Notes under the pieces: model-generated | Told to the model about the DNA's origin: nothing | What the model saw: the letters and a program-made list of their open reading frames with translations, nothing else | The model's database searches: none | Translations under genes and position numbers: made by a program | NCBI GenBank assembly: GCA_028870995.1 | Contig: JAGWOI010000020.1 | Span: 1-39,019, forward strand | Length of the DNA: 39,019 nt | Reading direction: 5' to 3' | From: Candidatus Omnitrophota bacterium | Lineage (GTDB): Bacteria; Omnitrophota; Gorgyraeia; Zapsychrales; Fredricksoniimonadaceae | Shown: piece by piece, positions 27,704 to 35,259 of the stretch | Position numbering within the stretch: the stretch's first letter is position 1 | How the letters are laid out: each line of letters begins with the position of its first letter

Positions 27704-28419
27704 GCATTCGCTTTCTGTAAATCCTGCGGGGTGTCCACCGCAATGGATTCATGATCGGTGATGGTTGTTTTTATCTTTACGCCGTGTTCCAGGGCGCGTA
27801 ACTGTTCCAGCTCTTCCGCTGATTCCAGAACACCTTTGGGCCACTTCGTAAACTCCATCAAAAAACTTTTACGGTAAGCGTAAAGCCCCAGGTGTTTGTA
27901 ATTCTTTGGGAACAGTGCAAAATTCTTGCCGCGGTGATGAGGGATCGGCGAGCGGGAGAAATACAAGGCATTCCCGTCCTGGTCCACCACGCATTTGACC
28001 ACATTGGGGTTCAGGAAATCCTGCTCGCTGGTGATTTCCTTGATCACCGTGGCCATGAGCGTTTGGCCGTCTTGCTTTAAAAGAACAGCCAGGGCATCGA
28101 CCGTTTCGGGATCGATAAAAGGCTCATCGCCCTGGATGTTGACAACAATATCGACATCTTTAGCCTTCACCGCCTCGGCAATACGGTCCGAACCGGAAGC
28201 ATGCTTAGGATCGGTCATCACAGTCTGGGCGCCAAAGGCCTTGGCTACTTTAAAAATATCCTCATGGTCGCAGGCAATCAGCACCTCATCGAGCTCTTTG
28301 CATGAAGACGCCTTGGCCCACACATGTTGAACCAAAGGCTTGCCGCCGATGTCCGCCAGGACCTTGGCCGGAAACCGGGTGGAACCGAAACGCGCCGGGA
28401 TAACACCGATGGTTTTCAT
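27670..28419 (-). CDS. kdsB: CMP-Kdo synthetase KdsB
   Basis: KdsB activates Kdo with CTP to CMP-Kdo, the donor for lipid A glycosylation. The 249-aa product starts with IGVIPARFGSTRFPAKVLADI and contains KPLVQHVW, ASGSDRIAEA, VVNIQGDEPFIDP, YFSRSPIPHH, and HLGLYAYRKSFL with LEQLRALEHG. All are standard KdsB signatures. It overlaps the upstream kinase gene by 4 bases (ATGA). Together with kdsD, kdsA and kdsC it completes the CMP-Kdo pathway. Confidence 0.96.
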   Translation of the reverse strand: MKTIGVIPARFGSTRFPAKVLADIGGKPLVQHVWAKASSCKELDEVLIACDHEDIFKVAKAFGAQTVMTDPKHASGSDRIAEAVKAKDVDIVVNIQGDEPFIDPETVDALAVLLKQDGQTLMATVIKEITSEQDFLNPNVVKCVVDQDGNALYFSRSPIPHHRGKNFALFPKNYKHLGLYAYRKSFLMEFTKWPKGVLESAEELEQLRALEHGVKIKTTITDHESIAVDTPQDLQKANAWYDKLKSTIG

Positions 28420-29441
28420 TTGACGGCTCTCAAGGCCTGTTTTAATTCTTCCAGTTCAACCGCCACCGCGCCCATCTTACCCACCACGATGCCCGCGGCA
28501 TGATTGGCGATCTTCGCCGCCAGGGGTTTGTCGGCGCCGGCGGCCAGGCACAAGGCAAAGGTGGCGATCACCGTATCCCCCGCGCCGGAAACATCGAACA
28601 CCTGGCGCGCCACGGTCGGGATGGGCAGCGGTTTTTTATTGTGCTCAAAAAGATACATCCCCTGCTCGCCTAGGGTGATCAACAGGGATTCGATGCCTAA
28701 ATAATTCAAAAGACCGGTACCGTTGGCTTCGATATCGTCCTTACTTTCCAATTTGGTCGAGACAATCCCAAATGCTTTGCGGGCATCGAACGAAATGCCC
28801 TTTAGGGCAGTCTCCGCCTCTTTTTTATTGGGTGTAATGCAACTGACCTGGCCGTACTCGCGCAGGTCTTCCAATTTAGGGTCAACAATGACCGGCAGCC
28901 GGCATTGCAAGGCCAGCTCATGCAGCTGGCTTAACATCCTGGCATCGATCATGCCTTTACCGTAATCCGATACAATGACGGCATCAAAATTCTTCATTTG
29001 CCGGCGTATAAAAGGCAGGATCTTGGATTCCTTGACCAAATCCAGGCCGTCCTGATTGCATTTTTCCCTGTCCAGGCGGATGATCTGCTGGTGCTGGGCA
29101 ATAATACGCGTTTTAAAAATGGTACTGACAGCGCCGTCTATAAAAAGACCCTGGCTGCGGATGCCCCGCTTCAAAAGCTCACGTTTGAGGATGGCGCCCT
29201 CAATATCATCCCCGATCTTGCCCACCAGGGTGACATCCGCGCCCAGACTGACCAGGTTATTAGCCACATTCGCGGCCCCGCCCGGCGTGTAAAAAGACTC
29301 CTCCTGCAGCACGATAGGCACGGGCGCTTCCGGGGAGATGCGCGATACGCTCCCCTTGATGTACTGATCAAGCACCACATCGCCTATAACCAGCAGGCGC
29401 CGGGCTTTAAAACGCTTGATAAAGTGGCTGTGATCAGGCAA
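28416..29441 (-). CDS. hldA: D-glycero-beta-D-manno-heptose-7-phosphate kinase (HldA/RfaE1 type)
   Basis: A 341-aa PfkB/ribokinase-family protein that matches the kinase half of HldE. It would phosphorylate heptose 7-phosphate at O1 in ADP-heptose synthesis for the LPS inner core. Signatures are LLVIGDVVLDQYIKGSVSRI, SPEAPVPIVL, TPGGAANVANNLVSLGA, the TRIIAQHQQIIRLDRE segment, ITPNKKEA and the catalytic VSGAGDTVIATFAL. The adenylyltransferase half of HldE is absent. The start is a TTG at 29441, 9 bases after AAAGG; no in-frame ATG fits between the stop upstream and the conserved N-terminus. It is the first gene of the envelope operon. Confidence 0.93.
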   Translation of the reverse strand: MPDHSHFIKRFKARRLLVIGDVVLDQYIKGSVSRISPEAPVPIVLQEESFYTPGGAANVANNLVSLGADVTLVGKIGDDIEGAILKRELLKRGIRSQGLFIDGAVSTIFKTRIIAQHQQIIRLDREKCNQDGLDLVKESKILPFIRRQMKNFDAVIVSDYGKGMIDARMLSQLHELALQCRLPVIVDPKLEDLREYGQVSCITPNKKEAETALKGISFDARKAFGIVSTKLESKDDIEANGTGLLNYLGIESLLITLGEQGMYLFEHNKKPLPIPTVARQVFDVSGAGDTVIATFALCLAAGADKPLAAKIANHAAGIVVGKMGAVAVELEELKQALRAVK

Positions 29442-29500
29442 AAGGAAGACCTTTCTTTAAAATAATTAATTAAAATAATTATATTTATAAAGAAAACGGC

Positions 29501-29529
29501 ATTTTAACACAGATTATAAGAAGCGTCAA
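29501..29529 (-). promoter_or_regulatory. Sigma70-like promoter of the heptose/Kdo/Lpt operon
   Basis: On the minus strand TTGACG (29529-29524) is followed after 17 bases by TAAAAT (29506-29501), predicting a start near 29494. The AT-rich leader of about 50 nt (29442-29494) leads to the TTG start of the heptose kinase. This is the best promoter candidate ahead of the 12-kb co-directional run. Confidence 0.65.
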
Positions 29530-29547
29530 CTTGAGGTAGGAAAGGTT

Positions 29548-29751
29548 TTACCAGAGGTTTTCCCGTATCCAGGCATCTGCATGCATGATGGCGGCCCAGC
29601 CGTTTTTGGAAGAATCGCCGGCATTCTGGACATCCTTATGAAAGCCGCATGAAGCGCCGTGGGCAGCGCCTTTGACGGTTTCACAGCCTGCGGCCATGAC
29701 AGTCGCGGCCATGACTAACAGGACCAGATAAGCGGTACTTTTTGATCTCAT
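29548..29751 (-). CDS. Small entericidin-like lipoprotein
   Basis: A 67-aa lipoprotein. The signal peptide ends in a lipobox MAAGC with Cys23, followed by ETVKGAAHG, which resembles the C-x-T-x-x-G start of mature entericidin A/B-type lipoproteins. The mature part also has a second Cys (SCGF), a Lys/Asp/Asn-rich stretch, and ends in an aromatic IRENLW. It is longer than classical entericidins, and the C-terminal half is unlike them, so function is not assigned. A TACTAT box at 29759-29764 suggests transcription beginning almost at the ATG, and no ribosome binding site is visible. Confidence 0.75.
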   Translation of the reverse strand: MRSKSTAYLVLLVMAATVMAAGCETVKGAAHGASCGFHKDVQNAGDSSKNGWAAIMHADAWIRENLW

Positions 29752-29810
29752 ATAAGAGATAGTATGCCTTAAAAACAGCCTAAAGACAAGGATTTGGGGA
29801 AAAATTTAGG

Positions 29811-31604
29811 TTATTGGCTGGAGCCGCCAAGGAAGGAATTTAAAAGATTGCCGATGGCAGGATTATTGCCGATAACTTTTTGCAGCTGTTGAGCCCCTTC
29901 GGCAATGGCGGCTTTTTTAGTGACATAGCCAGCCTGCGGCAGGTACTTGACCGAAGGAACTTTACCGGAAACCTTACCGGGGATATAAATGCGACCCTGA
30001 TCATCCAAAAGACCCTGCAAAGGCGGGGCGGCGTGCGTCAAAGCAGCGGAGATGTCCTGGCCTAAATAAGTTTTAATATCCATGCTCGTATTTAAATCAA
30101 AATCGACGGTTCCCTGCATCTCAATGGCAAACAGCTTAGATGACACCTGGCCTTCCGAAACGGTGATAACTTTGTTTGCAATTTTGACCTTCCCTTCAGC
30201 CTTGTCTAGGACCGTGGTATCAGTATCCAGCTCGTCCTTTATATTGGAAGGCATGGCTCCTTCAAGGGCATTCTGAAGAATATCGCCCAAACCCGGAATA
30301 AAATCCAGCTTGCCCAGGATGGTTTTTAGGATATTGAGTTTTTCGATCTTACCGTTGTTAAGACTAAACTGACCGTCGCCTTTAAAATTTTGCAACATGG
30401 CCTGAGGATCAAAACTTTCGCCGGAACCTGTGAACTGGGCATCCACTTCGCCTTCCACCACGGCAGGCGCCTTGCTTTGGTCGATAAGGTCCTGGACCTT
30501 CACGGATTTAGTGTCCAGTTGAAACGTGTAGGTTGGCGTCGACATAAGACCGTGCACGTCGCCCTTCAGATTAATAGTGCCCTGCTTTACCTGGACCTGC
30601 AACTGCTTGACGGAAAGATCATTTAAGTCCGATTCGGCCCGGAGAGTAATATGCTCAAGAGGGTTTAAAAGTTCTTTTAGCTTAACATACCCTTCGTTCA
30701 AGGAAATTTGCAGCGAAAGGCCCTGCAGCCCTTTGGGGGAAGCGTTTAATTTAGGAATATCGACAGTAACGTCGCCTCTGATCTCTTGCGGCCAAACCGG
30801 CAGCTTCCCAAGGACAGGACTGATCTCCCTGACTTTATTCCAATCCCACTGGCTTAGATCGCTTTTTATTTGAAGACCGCTCATCTCTGCCGCCGATGCG
30901 GCCAAATCGAGGTGGCATTGGCCGCTGACACTGATATTGTTCTGCTTTCGGCCCCAGGCATTAGCACTAACTATAAAGGTGAACGGCGCACTTAAGGAAA
31001 AATGATTGACTGCAATTTCCACATCGGGAATAACGATAGACAGCGGCATTTGAGGATTTTGGTCTTCAAAGACCAGCTGGGCATGACTGACGGCAATGGA
31101 GCCGATGGTGACCGCCGGCAAAGCCATGGCTTGATCGGATGCCACATGTGAGGCTGCAGCCTTTGCACCGCCAGCCGGTTTTGCCTCTTGGGCAGGGGCG
31201 GCAGGCGCCATGGTCTGGACATTAAGCCTGCCGTCCGGCAGACGGATGACAGATATTCTAGGAGAAGCAAGGACGATTTTGGTGACATTGATCTGCCTCT
31301 TTAATAGAGCTGCCATTACATCCAGGCGGGCCTGGGCTTCCTGAAGTTCAAGGAAATTATTACGGCTGAATTGAGGATCGTCGCTGACGGTTATGTTCTT
31401 TAAATCCAGGGAAACACCGTCAAGCCCCAGATCCAAATCGGCATGGCCGATGGTGACCTTGCGGTTAATTATCTGGCCGATCTGCCGGGTGATTTGGGGC
31501 AGGTACGCATTGATGTTGAAAGTTTTAAGGAAAATAAAAAGTCCGGCGACGGCAAGAAGGACCAGGACGAGCAGACCAATGAGGATGTTCTTTAAGACTT
31601 TCAT
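29811..31604 (-). CDS. AsmA-family envelope protein
   Basis: A 597-aa protein with an N-terminal membrane anchor (about residues 5-25, ILIGLLVLVLLAVAGLFIFL). A large predicted periplasmic part follows with the AsmA pattern: INRKVTIGHADLDLGLDGVSL near the start, and in the C-terminal half FKGDGQFSLNNGKIEKLNIL and a region near AIEMQGTVDFDLNTSMDI. The AsmA/TamB-like group is implicated in outer-membrane assembly or phospholipid transport. I place the start at the ATG at 31604. The open frame extends to 31688, but that part is the tRNA-Ser gene. The ATG is only 14 nt past the tRNA CCA end, with no clear ribosome binding site. Confidence 0.85.
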   Translation of the reverse strand: MKVLKNILIGLLVLVLLAVAGLFIFLKTFNINAYLPQITRQIGQIINRKVTIGHADLDLGLDGVSLDLKNITVSDDPQFSRNNFLELQEAQARLDVMAALLKRQINVTKIVLASPRISVIRLPDGRLNVQTMAPAAPAQEAKPAGGAKAAASHVASDQAMALPAVTIGSIAVSHAQLVFEDQNPQMPLSIVIPDVEIAVNHFSLSAPFTFIVSANAWGRKQNNISVSGQCHLDLAASAAEMSGLQIKSDLSQWDWNKVREISPVLGKLPVWPQEIRGDVTVDIPKLNASPKGLQGLSLQISLNEGYVKLKELLNPLEHITLRAESDLNDLSVKQLQVQVKQGTINLKGDVHGLMSTPTYTFQLDTKSVKVQDLIDQSKAPAVVEGEVDAQFTGSGESFDPQAMLQNFKGDGQFSLNNGKIEKLNILKTILGKLDFIPGLGDILQNALEGAMPSNIKDELDTDTTVLDKAEGKVKIANKVITVSEGQVSSKLFAIEMQGTVDFDLNTSMDIKTYLGQDISAALTHAAPPLQGLLDDQGRIYIPGKVSGKVPSVKYLPQAGYVTKKAAIAEGAQQLQKVIGNNPAIGNLLNSFLGGSSQ

Positions 31605-31618
31605 AGTTTTGAATAAAC

Positions 31619-31710
31619 TGGCGGAGAGGTCGGGATTCGAACCCGAGGGCCCAGTTACCCAGGCCAGTTGCTTAGCAGGCAACTGCAATCAGCCACTCTG
31701 CCACCTCTCC
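31619..31710 (-). tRNA. tRNA-Ser (anticodon GCT)
   Basis: A complete class II tRNA of 92 nt read on the minus strand. The acceptor stem is GGAGAGG/CCTCTCC, with discriminator G and a genome-encoded CCA (31621-31619). The anticodon arm is GTTGC-CTGCTAA-GCAAC, giving GCT, which reads AGC and AGU. The long variable arm (about 19 nt, GGCC stem) identifies serine. The T-arm is TCGGG-TTCGAAT-CCCGA. A promoter lies at 31738-31766. The AsmA gene begins 14 nt downstream. Confidence 0.97.
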
Positions 31711-31737
31711 CAATTCAAATCATAAAAGGGAAAGTCC

Positions 31738-31766
31738 TTTATACCAGACTTTTTAGCTGCTGTAAA
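31738..31766 (-). promoter_or_regulatory. Promoter of tRNA-Ser
   Basis: TTTACA (31766-31761), 17-bp spacer, TATAAA (31743-31738) on the minus strand, with a predicted start near 31731, about 20 nt before the tRNA. The flanking bases (TCCTTTACAGCA and GTCTGGTATAAA) closely match the tRNA-Arg promoter. Confidence 0.75.
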
Positions 31767-31782
31767 GGAACTGTTGCTGGTA

Positions 31783-32124
31783 TTACTTTTTAACCTCTCC
31801 CCTGTACATGATGACGCTGACTTTTTCAACCGTTATAAGACCCTCGAGCACCATTTGGTCCAATACGGGCAGAAAGGCGTTGATCTTCTCTTCACTGTCG
31901 ACAATCTCGATGAGCATAGGCAAATCTTCAGAAAGCCTCAAAATCTTGGCCGTATGCATATGACTTTTGCAGCCAAAGCCCATGCAGCCTTTAATCACCG
32001 TGGCACCCGCCAGGTTCCGCTTTCTTGCTTCCCCCACAATGGCCTCGTACAAGGGAAGGCCCTGGTACTTATCCTGTTCGCCGATAAAAATCCTGAGTAA
32101 GTTCCCTTCTGCCGGAATTTTCAT
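31783..32124 (-). CDS. DUF190 family protein
   Basis: A 113-aa soluble protein of the DUF190 family. Seen are LLRIFIGEQDKYQGLPLYEA, the segment KRNLAGATVIKGCMGFG, and LSEDLPMLIEIVDSEEKI with FLPVL. The fold is PII/ACT-like by family knowledge. DUF190 genes are commonly adjacent to crcB, as here (14 bases), which suggests an accessory role with the fluoride channel; its exact function is not established. Confidence 0.9.
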   Translation of the reverse strand: MKIPAEGNLLRIFIGEQDKYQGLPLYEAIVGEARKRNLAGATVIKGCMGFGCKSHMHTAKILRLSEDLPMLIEIVDSEEKINAFLPVLDQMVLEGLITVEKVSVIMYRGEVKK

Positions 32125-32138
32125 TCACACCCCCTGCG

Positions 32139-32513
32139 CTAGATGATTTCACCTATAAAAATCCCCATCAGTAAGGCAATAAAGCCAACGACCGTACTTA
32201 TTATAATATTGGCGAATGCCCTTGTGAACTCTCCATCATGGACCAGATTTGACGTCTCCAGCATATATGTTGAAAATGTGGAATATGCTCCGCAGAATCC
32301 GGTCATCAATAAAATCCTGAAATTGGGCCCAAGAAAAAACTTTTGATCAATGATGGCTGAAAAGAAGCCCACCAGGAAACACGCAGTCAAATTAACAATC
32401 AACGTCCCTATAGGAAATGTCGTTCCGAATTTCTCATAAATAAATCCTGCCAAAAAATAGCGGGAAAAACCTCCCAGGATACTTCCAACAGCTAAAATTA
32501 GCAATTTTTGCAT
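32139..32513 (-). CDS. crcB: Fluoride channel CrcB/FluC
   Basis: A 124-aa membrane protein with four helices, the Fluc fluoride exporter, which acts as a dual-topology dimer. Family features are GSILGGFSRYFLAGFI, FPIGTLIVNLTACFLVGF, and the phenylalanine/polar track GFCGAYSTFSTYMLE. It lies 15 bases after tadA. No room exists for a fluoride riboswitch directly upstream, so expression probably follows the upstream genes. DUF190 follows directly. Confidence 0.95.
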   Translation of the reverse strand: MQKLLILAVGSILGGFSRYFLAGFIYEKFGTTFPIGTLIVNLTACFLVGFFSAIIDQKFFLGPNFRILLMTGFCGAYSTFSTYMLETSNLVHDGEFTRAFANIIISTVVGFIALLMGIFIGEII

Positions 32514-32528
32514 ATCACGGTTTCCCTT

Positions 32529-33008
32529 CTAATTCTCTATGCTTCTTTTGGCCTGACGCTTTTTTTGAAAGAATTCGCTAAGAAGACCGGCACATTCTTC
32601 GGCCAGAATGCCGCCTTGCACTTCGATGCGATGATTCAAGGATCTATGGCTGGCAATGTTGATGACCGAACCGCAGGCACCGGTCTTCGGATCCGTTGCC
32701 CCAAAACAAACCCTGGTGATACGGGATAAAACTAAGGCTCCGGTGCACATGGAACAGGGCTCAATGGTAACATAAAGAGTGCATTCCTGCAGCCACTTAA
32801 GCTGAAGATAATTGGCAGCCTGGGTTATGGCGATCATCTCCGCATGGGCCGTGGGGTCCTTTAACATTTCAATCTGATTATGGGCCTTGGCAATGATCTT
32901 GTTTTCATGCACGATCACAGCGCCCACAGGCACTTCGTCTTTTCCGGCAGCCATCATGGCCTGCTGCATGGCATGCTTCATGAACATTTCATCAAGATTG
33001 GGTTTCAT
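32529..33008 (-). CDS. tadA: tRNA-specific adenosine deaminase TadA
   Basis: TadA converts A34 to inosine in tRNA-Arg(ACG). The 159-aa product has the zinc/catalytic motif HAE (55-57, TAHAEMIAI) and PCSMC (84-88, IEPCSMCTGALVLSRI), followed by FGATDPKTGACGS. The C-terminal sequence LSEFFQKKRQAKR is typical of TadA and argues against guanine or cytosine deaminase. Its tRNA substrate, tRNA-Arg(ACG), is encoded 0.7 kb upstream in the same direction. Start and the histidine kinase stop overlap by one base. Confidence 0.94.
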   Translation of the reverse strand: MKPNLDEMFMKHAMQQAMMAAGKDEVPVGAVIVHENKIIAKAHNQIEMLKDPTAHAEMIAITQAANYLQLKWLQECTLYVTIEPCSMCTGALVLSRITRVCFGATDPKTGACGSVINIASHRSLNHRIEVQGGILAEECAGLLSEFFQKKRQAKRSIEN

Positions 33009-33739
33009 TATTTTGCTTTATAAACCGGAAGGGAAATTTGGACGGTGGTGCCTTTGCGCAGGGAGCTTTTAATGTGAATGGAGCCGCCCGCGGCATTGAT
33101 GATGGAATAAATAATGGAAAGTCCTAAGCCTGCGCTTTTTTCAACCCCGCGCTCCTTGGTCGTAAAGAACGGCTCAAACACCTTGGGCAGGTGGTCGGGC
33201 GTGATACCAACCCCTTCATCCGCAACATCGATGTCCACCAAGCCATAGGCCTTGTCAAAAGAGGTTTTGACCTTAATGACACCGCCGCCTGGCATGGCCT
33301 GGACGGCATTCATGAGCACATTATGGATGATCTGATGGGATTCAATGGGCCCAACGGTGATCCGCGGCAGCTCTTTACCTAACCGCGTAACTAATTTAAT
33401 GCGGGACGATTCCAGCTGCTGGCTTAACCCGGCACCTACGTTTTTGATAATATCATTGATCTGGCAATTGTTGTCAGCCAGACGGGCCTGCCGCTTGCCG
33501 ACGAACATCATGCGGCTGGTTGTTTGCGAACAATGTTCAAGCTGGCGCTCTATTTGTTCCAGAGTGGTGATAATGACTTTAAAATCCTTGTAGGAGATGA
33601 ATTCAAAATCGCGGCTTTTATAATCGCTGATGAGCTTGCGGGTGCGGGCCAGGATTGATTTTAAAGGTGAGTCCAGCTCATGGGCCAGGCCGGAAATAAG
33701 CGTAAAAGAATCAGATGTTTGGACATTATTTTTGGACAT
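33008..33739 (-). CDS. Orphan soluble sensor histidine kinase
   Basis: A 243-aa protein with a HisKA-like dimerisation segment carrying the phospho-acceptor His20 in GLAHELDSPLKSI. A HATPase_c domain follows: N-box HNVLMNAVQAMPGG, G1 DEGVGI, F-box FEPFFTTKERG, G2 AGLGLSIIYSIINAAGG. No membrane helix or separate sensor (PAS, HAMP) domain is present, and no response regulator is adjacent. It is probably cytoplasmic and receives its signal by interaction. Its ATG is 9 nt from the tRNA-Arg 3' end, with no ribosome binding site seen between them. Confidence 0.9.
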   Translation of the reverse strand: MSKNNVQTSDSFTLISGLAHELDSPLKSILARTRKLISDYKSRDFEFISYKDFKVIITTLEQIERQLEHCSQTTSRMMFVGKRQARLADNNCQINDIIKNVGAGLSQQLESSRIKLVTRLGKELPRITVGPIESHQIIHNVLMNAVQAMPGGGVIKVKTSFDKAYGLVDIDVADEGVGITPDHLPKVFEPFFTTKERGVEKSAGLGLSIIYSIINAAGGSIHIKSSLRKGTTVQISLPVYKAK

Positions 33740-33747
33740 GGAGAAAA

Positions 33748-33821
33748 CGCGCCTGACAGGAGTCGAACCTGTAACCCTCAGTTCCGTAGACTGATGCTCT
33801 ATCCAGTTGAGCTACAGGCGC
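33748..33821 (-). tRNA. tRNA-Arg (anticodon ACG)
   Basis: A complete 74-nt tRNA on the minus strand. The acceptor is GCGCCTG/CAGGCGC, the D-arm GCTC...GAGC. The anticodon arm is TCAGT-CTACGGA-ACTGA with anticodon ACG, and the T-arm is ACAGG-TTCGACT-CCTGT. The discriminator is G; no CCA is encoded (followed by TTTT). A34 is expected to be modified to inosine by TadA, encoded downstream. A promoter lies at 33849-33877. The histidine kinase gene starts 9 nt after the discriminator base. Confidence 0.97.
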
Positions 33822-33848
33822 AGTAAATCTATTTTCCAAAGAAACCTT

Positions 33849-33877
33849 TTTATACCAAACTTATGCCGTGCTGTAAA
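33849..33877 (-). promoter_or_regulatory. Promoter of tRNA-Arg
   Basis: TTTACA (33877-33872), 17-bp spacer, TATAAA (33854-33849) on the minus strand. It shares with the tRNA-Ser promoter the strings CCTTTACAGCA and GTYTGGTATAAA, as well as the spacer length. Confidence 0.75.
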
Positions 33878-33894
33878 GGAGATTTCTTTAAGGT

Positions 33895-35256
33895 TCAGCG
33901 GGCCTTCTTGGCGTCGCTGAGCATGCGGTCGCGGTCCAGGCCGATCTTGGCCATGGCCTCCTTGGGATTCAAGGCGTAATAACGGCAGAAAGTTGAAACT
34001 TCCTTGATCGTATGAATGTCGCGCTTGTCCAGAGTCTTGAGCACCGCAGCCCGGACCCACGTTTCGTCGATGACATCGCGCGGCGTCATTCCCGCTTCCT
34101 GGGCCAAGCGGTCACGGTACACGGTGCTCGGAGAAACGGCAGTGACGTGATTTTGCTCGTAATTATATTTAAAAACATGGGATAAAAGGACCTTGCTCGC
34201 CTCCATCCCGCTGGTTTCGGAAATTTCATCGATGACGCGGTAAAGCTTGCCCTTGACATGATAACGCTTCAGGATAATAAAGACGTCGATCAAATTGATG
34301 AGCGCATCCGGCACATTCATGGGCTCGTTATGGAGCCGTGTTATGGTCTCGCGGGCCGTCAGCGCATGGATTGTACCCATGCAGTATTTACCGATATTGA
34401 CTGCGGTGATCATGTCCCTCGCTTCACTGCCGCGGACTTCACCCACAATAATTCGCTCCGGGCGCATGCGCAGGCTGTTCTTCACCAATGCCGACAGGTC
34501 CAGCTCATCATCCGTTTCCAGGCGGGAACAGCTGTCCTCCATAAAGGTATTTAATTCCAGCGTATCCTCAATGACGACCAGGCGGTCTTTTTCGGGAATA
34601 AAACTCAATAAGGCATTCAAAAGTGTCGTCTTGCCTGTCCCCGGCCCGCCGGAAATAATGACATTAGCCGGCCTGATGGAGAGCCCCTCGAGGTAAAGCC
34701 ACAATTGACCGGCCGCCTCGTAGCTCATCGTCCCACGGCGGATCAAGTCAATCACACTTAAAGGGTCCATCTTGGCCTTGGTGATGGTCAACTGAACACC
34801 CAAGGGCGAATCGATGATATTAACGCGGCCGGCCAGATTGACCAATTCTAGATTGACGATCTTGTGGTAACTTTTCCGGCCGCAAAAAACCAAAAGCTTT
34901 TGGATAAAGTTACCCAACTCCTTCTGTGTACGGAAAGTTTTATCGGTGGCGATCAATCCTTTTTGGGAGTGATGGATATAAATCGGCTTTAGCGCGTTGA
35001 TGATGATGTCTTCGACTTCAACATTGTAAAGCAACTCTTCAATGATGCCGTAGGAAAGGAATTTCTTAACGAAGATGTCCCGGTTCTCGGCGGAGCCGCA
35101 GGCAACAGCATAGTCCTGGCCCTCCAGCTTAAGCGCCTCTTCCAAAGCGGCCCTGACCATGGCTTCCCGTTCGGCATCGGTCTGCATCAGGCTCATCTTG
35201 CCGGCCAGTTTATGCAGCAGCAGCGATTCCAACTCCAGGTGCTCGTGTTTGTTCAT
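33895..35256 (-). CDS. CpaF-family secretion ATPase (copy 2)
   Basis: A 453-aa P-loop ATPase of the secretion superfamily with a divergent CpaF-like N-terminal domain (LLYNVEVEDIIINALKPIYI). Walker A is GGPGTGKTT (203-211), the Asp box VVIEDTLELN, Walker B RIIVGEVRG (268-276), and a His-box-like stretch is GTIHALTARETITRLHNEP. After the ATPase core a C-terminal extension of about 90 residues (ending RDRMLSDAKKAR) is not typical of CpaF. It is the third gene of a tight operon after the pseudopilin-like protein and the 179-aa unknown. It differs clearly from copy 1, so it belongs to a separate system. Confidence 0.88.
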   Translation of the reverse strand: MNKHEHLELESLLLHKLAGKMSLMQTDAEREAMVRAALEEALKLEGQDYAVACGSAENRDIFVKKFLSYGIIEELLYNVEVEDIIINALKPIYIHHSQKGLIATDKTFRTQKELGNFIQKLLVFCGRKSYHKIVNLELVNLAGRVNIIDSPLGVQLTITKAKMDPLSVIDLIRRGTMSYEAAGQLWLYLEGLSIRPANVIISGGPGTGKTTLLNALLSFIPEKDRLVVIEDTLELNTFMEDSCSRLETDDELDLSALVKNSLRMRPERIIVGEVRGSEARDMITAVNIGKYCMGTIHALTARETITRLHNEPMNVPDALINLIDVFIILKRYHVKGKLYRVIDEISETSGMEASKVLLSHVFKYNYEQNHVTAVSPSTVYRDRLAQEAGMTPRDVIDETWVRAAVLKTLDKRDIHTIKEVSTFCRYYALNPKEAMAKIGLDRDRMLSDAKKAR

Positions 35257-35259
35257 CGC

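Noticed and set aside
31605-31688. N-terminal extension of the AsmA-like protein
   Set aside because: These bases encode the 3' half of tRNA-Ser; the membrane anchor begins directly at the ATG at 31604.
32514-32528. Fluoride riboswitch ahead of crcB
   Set aside because: Only 15 bases separate tadA and crcB, and no riboswitch-like structure is apparent there.
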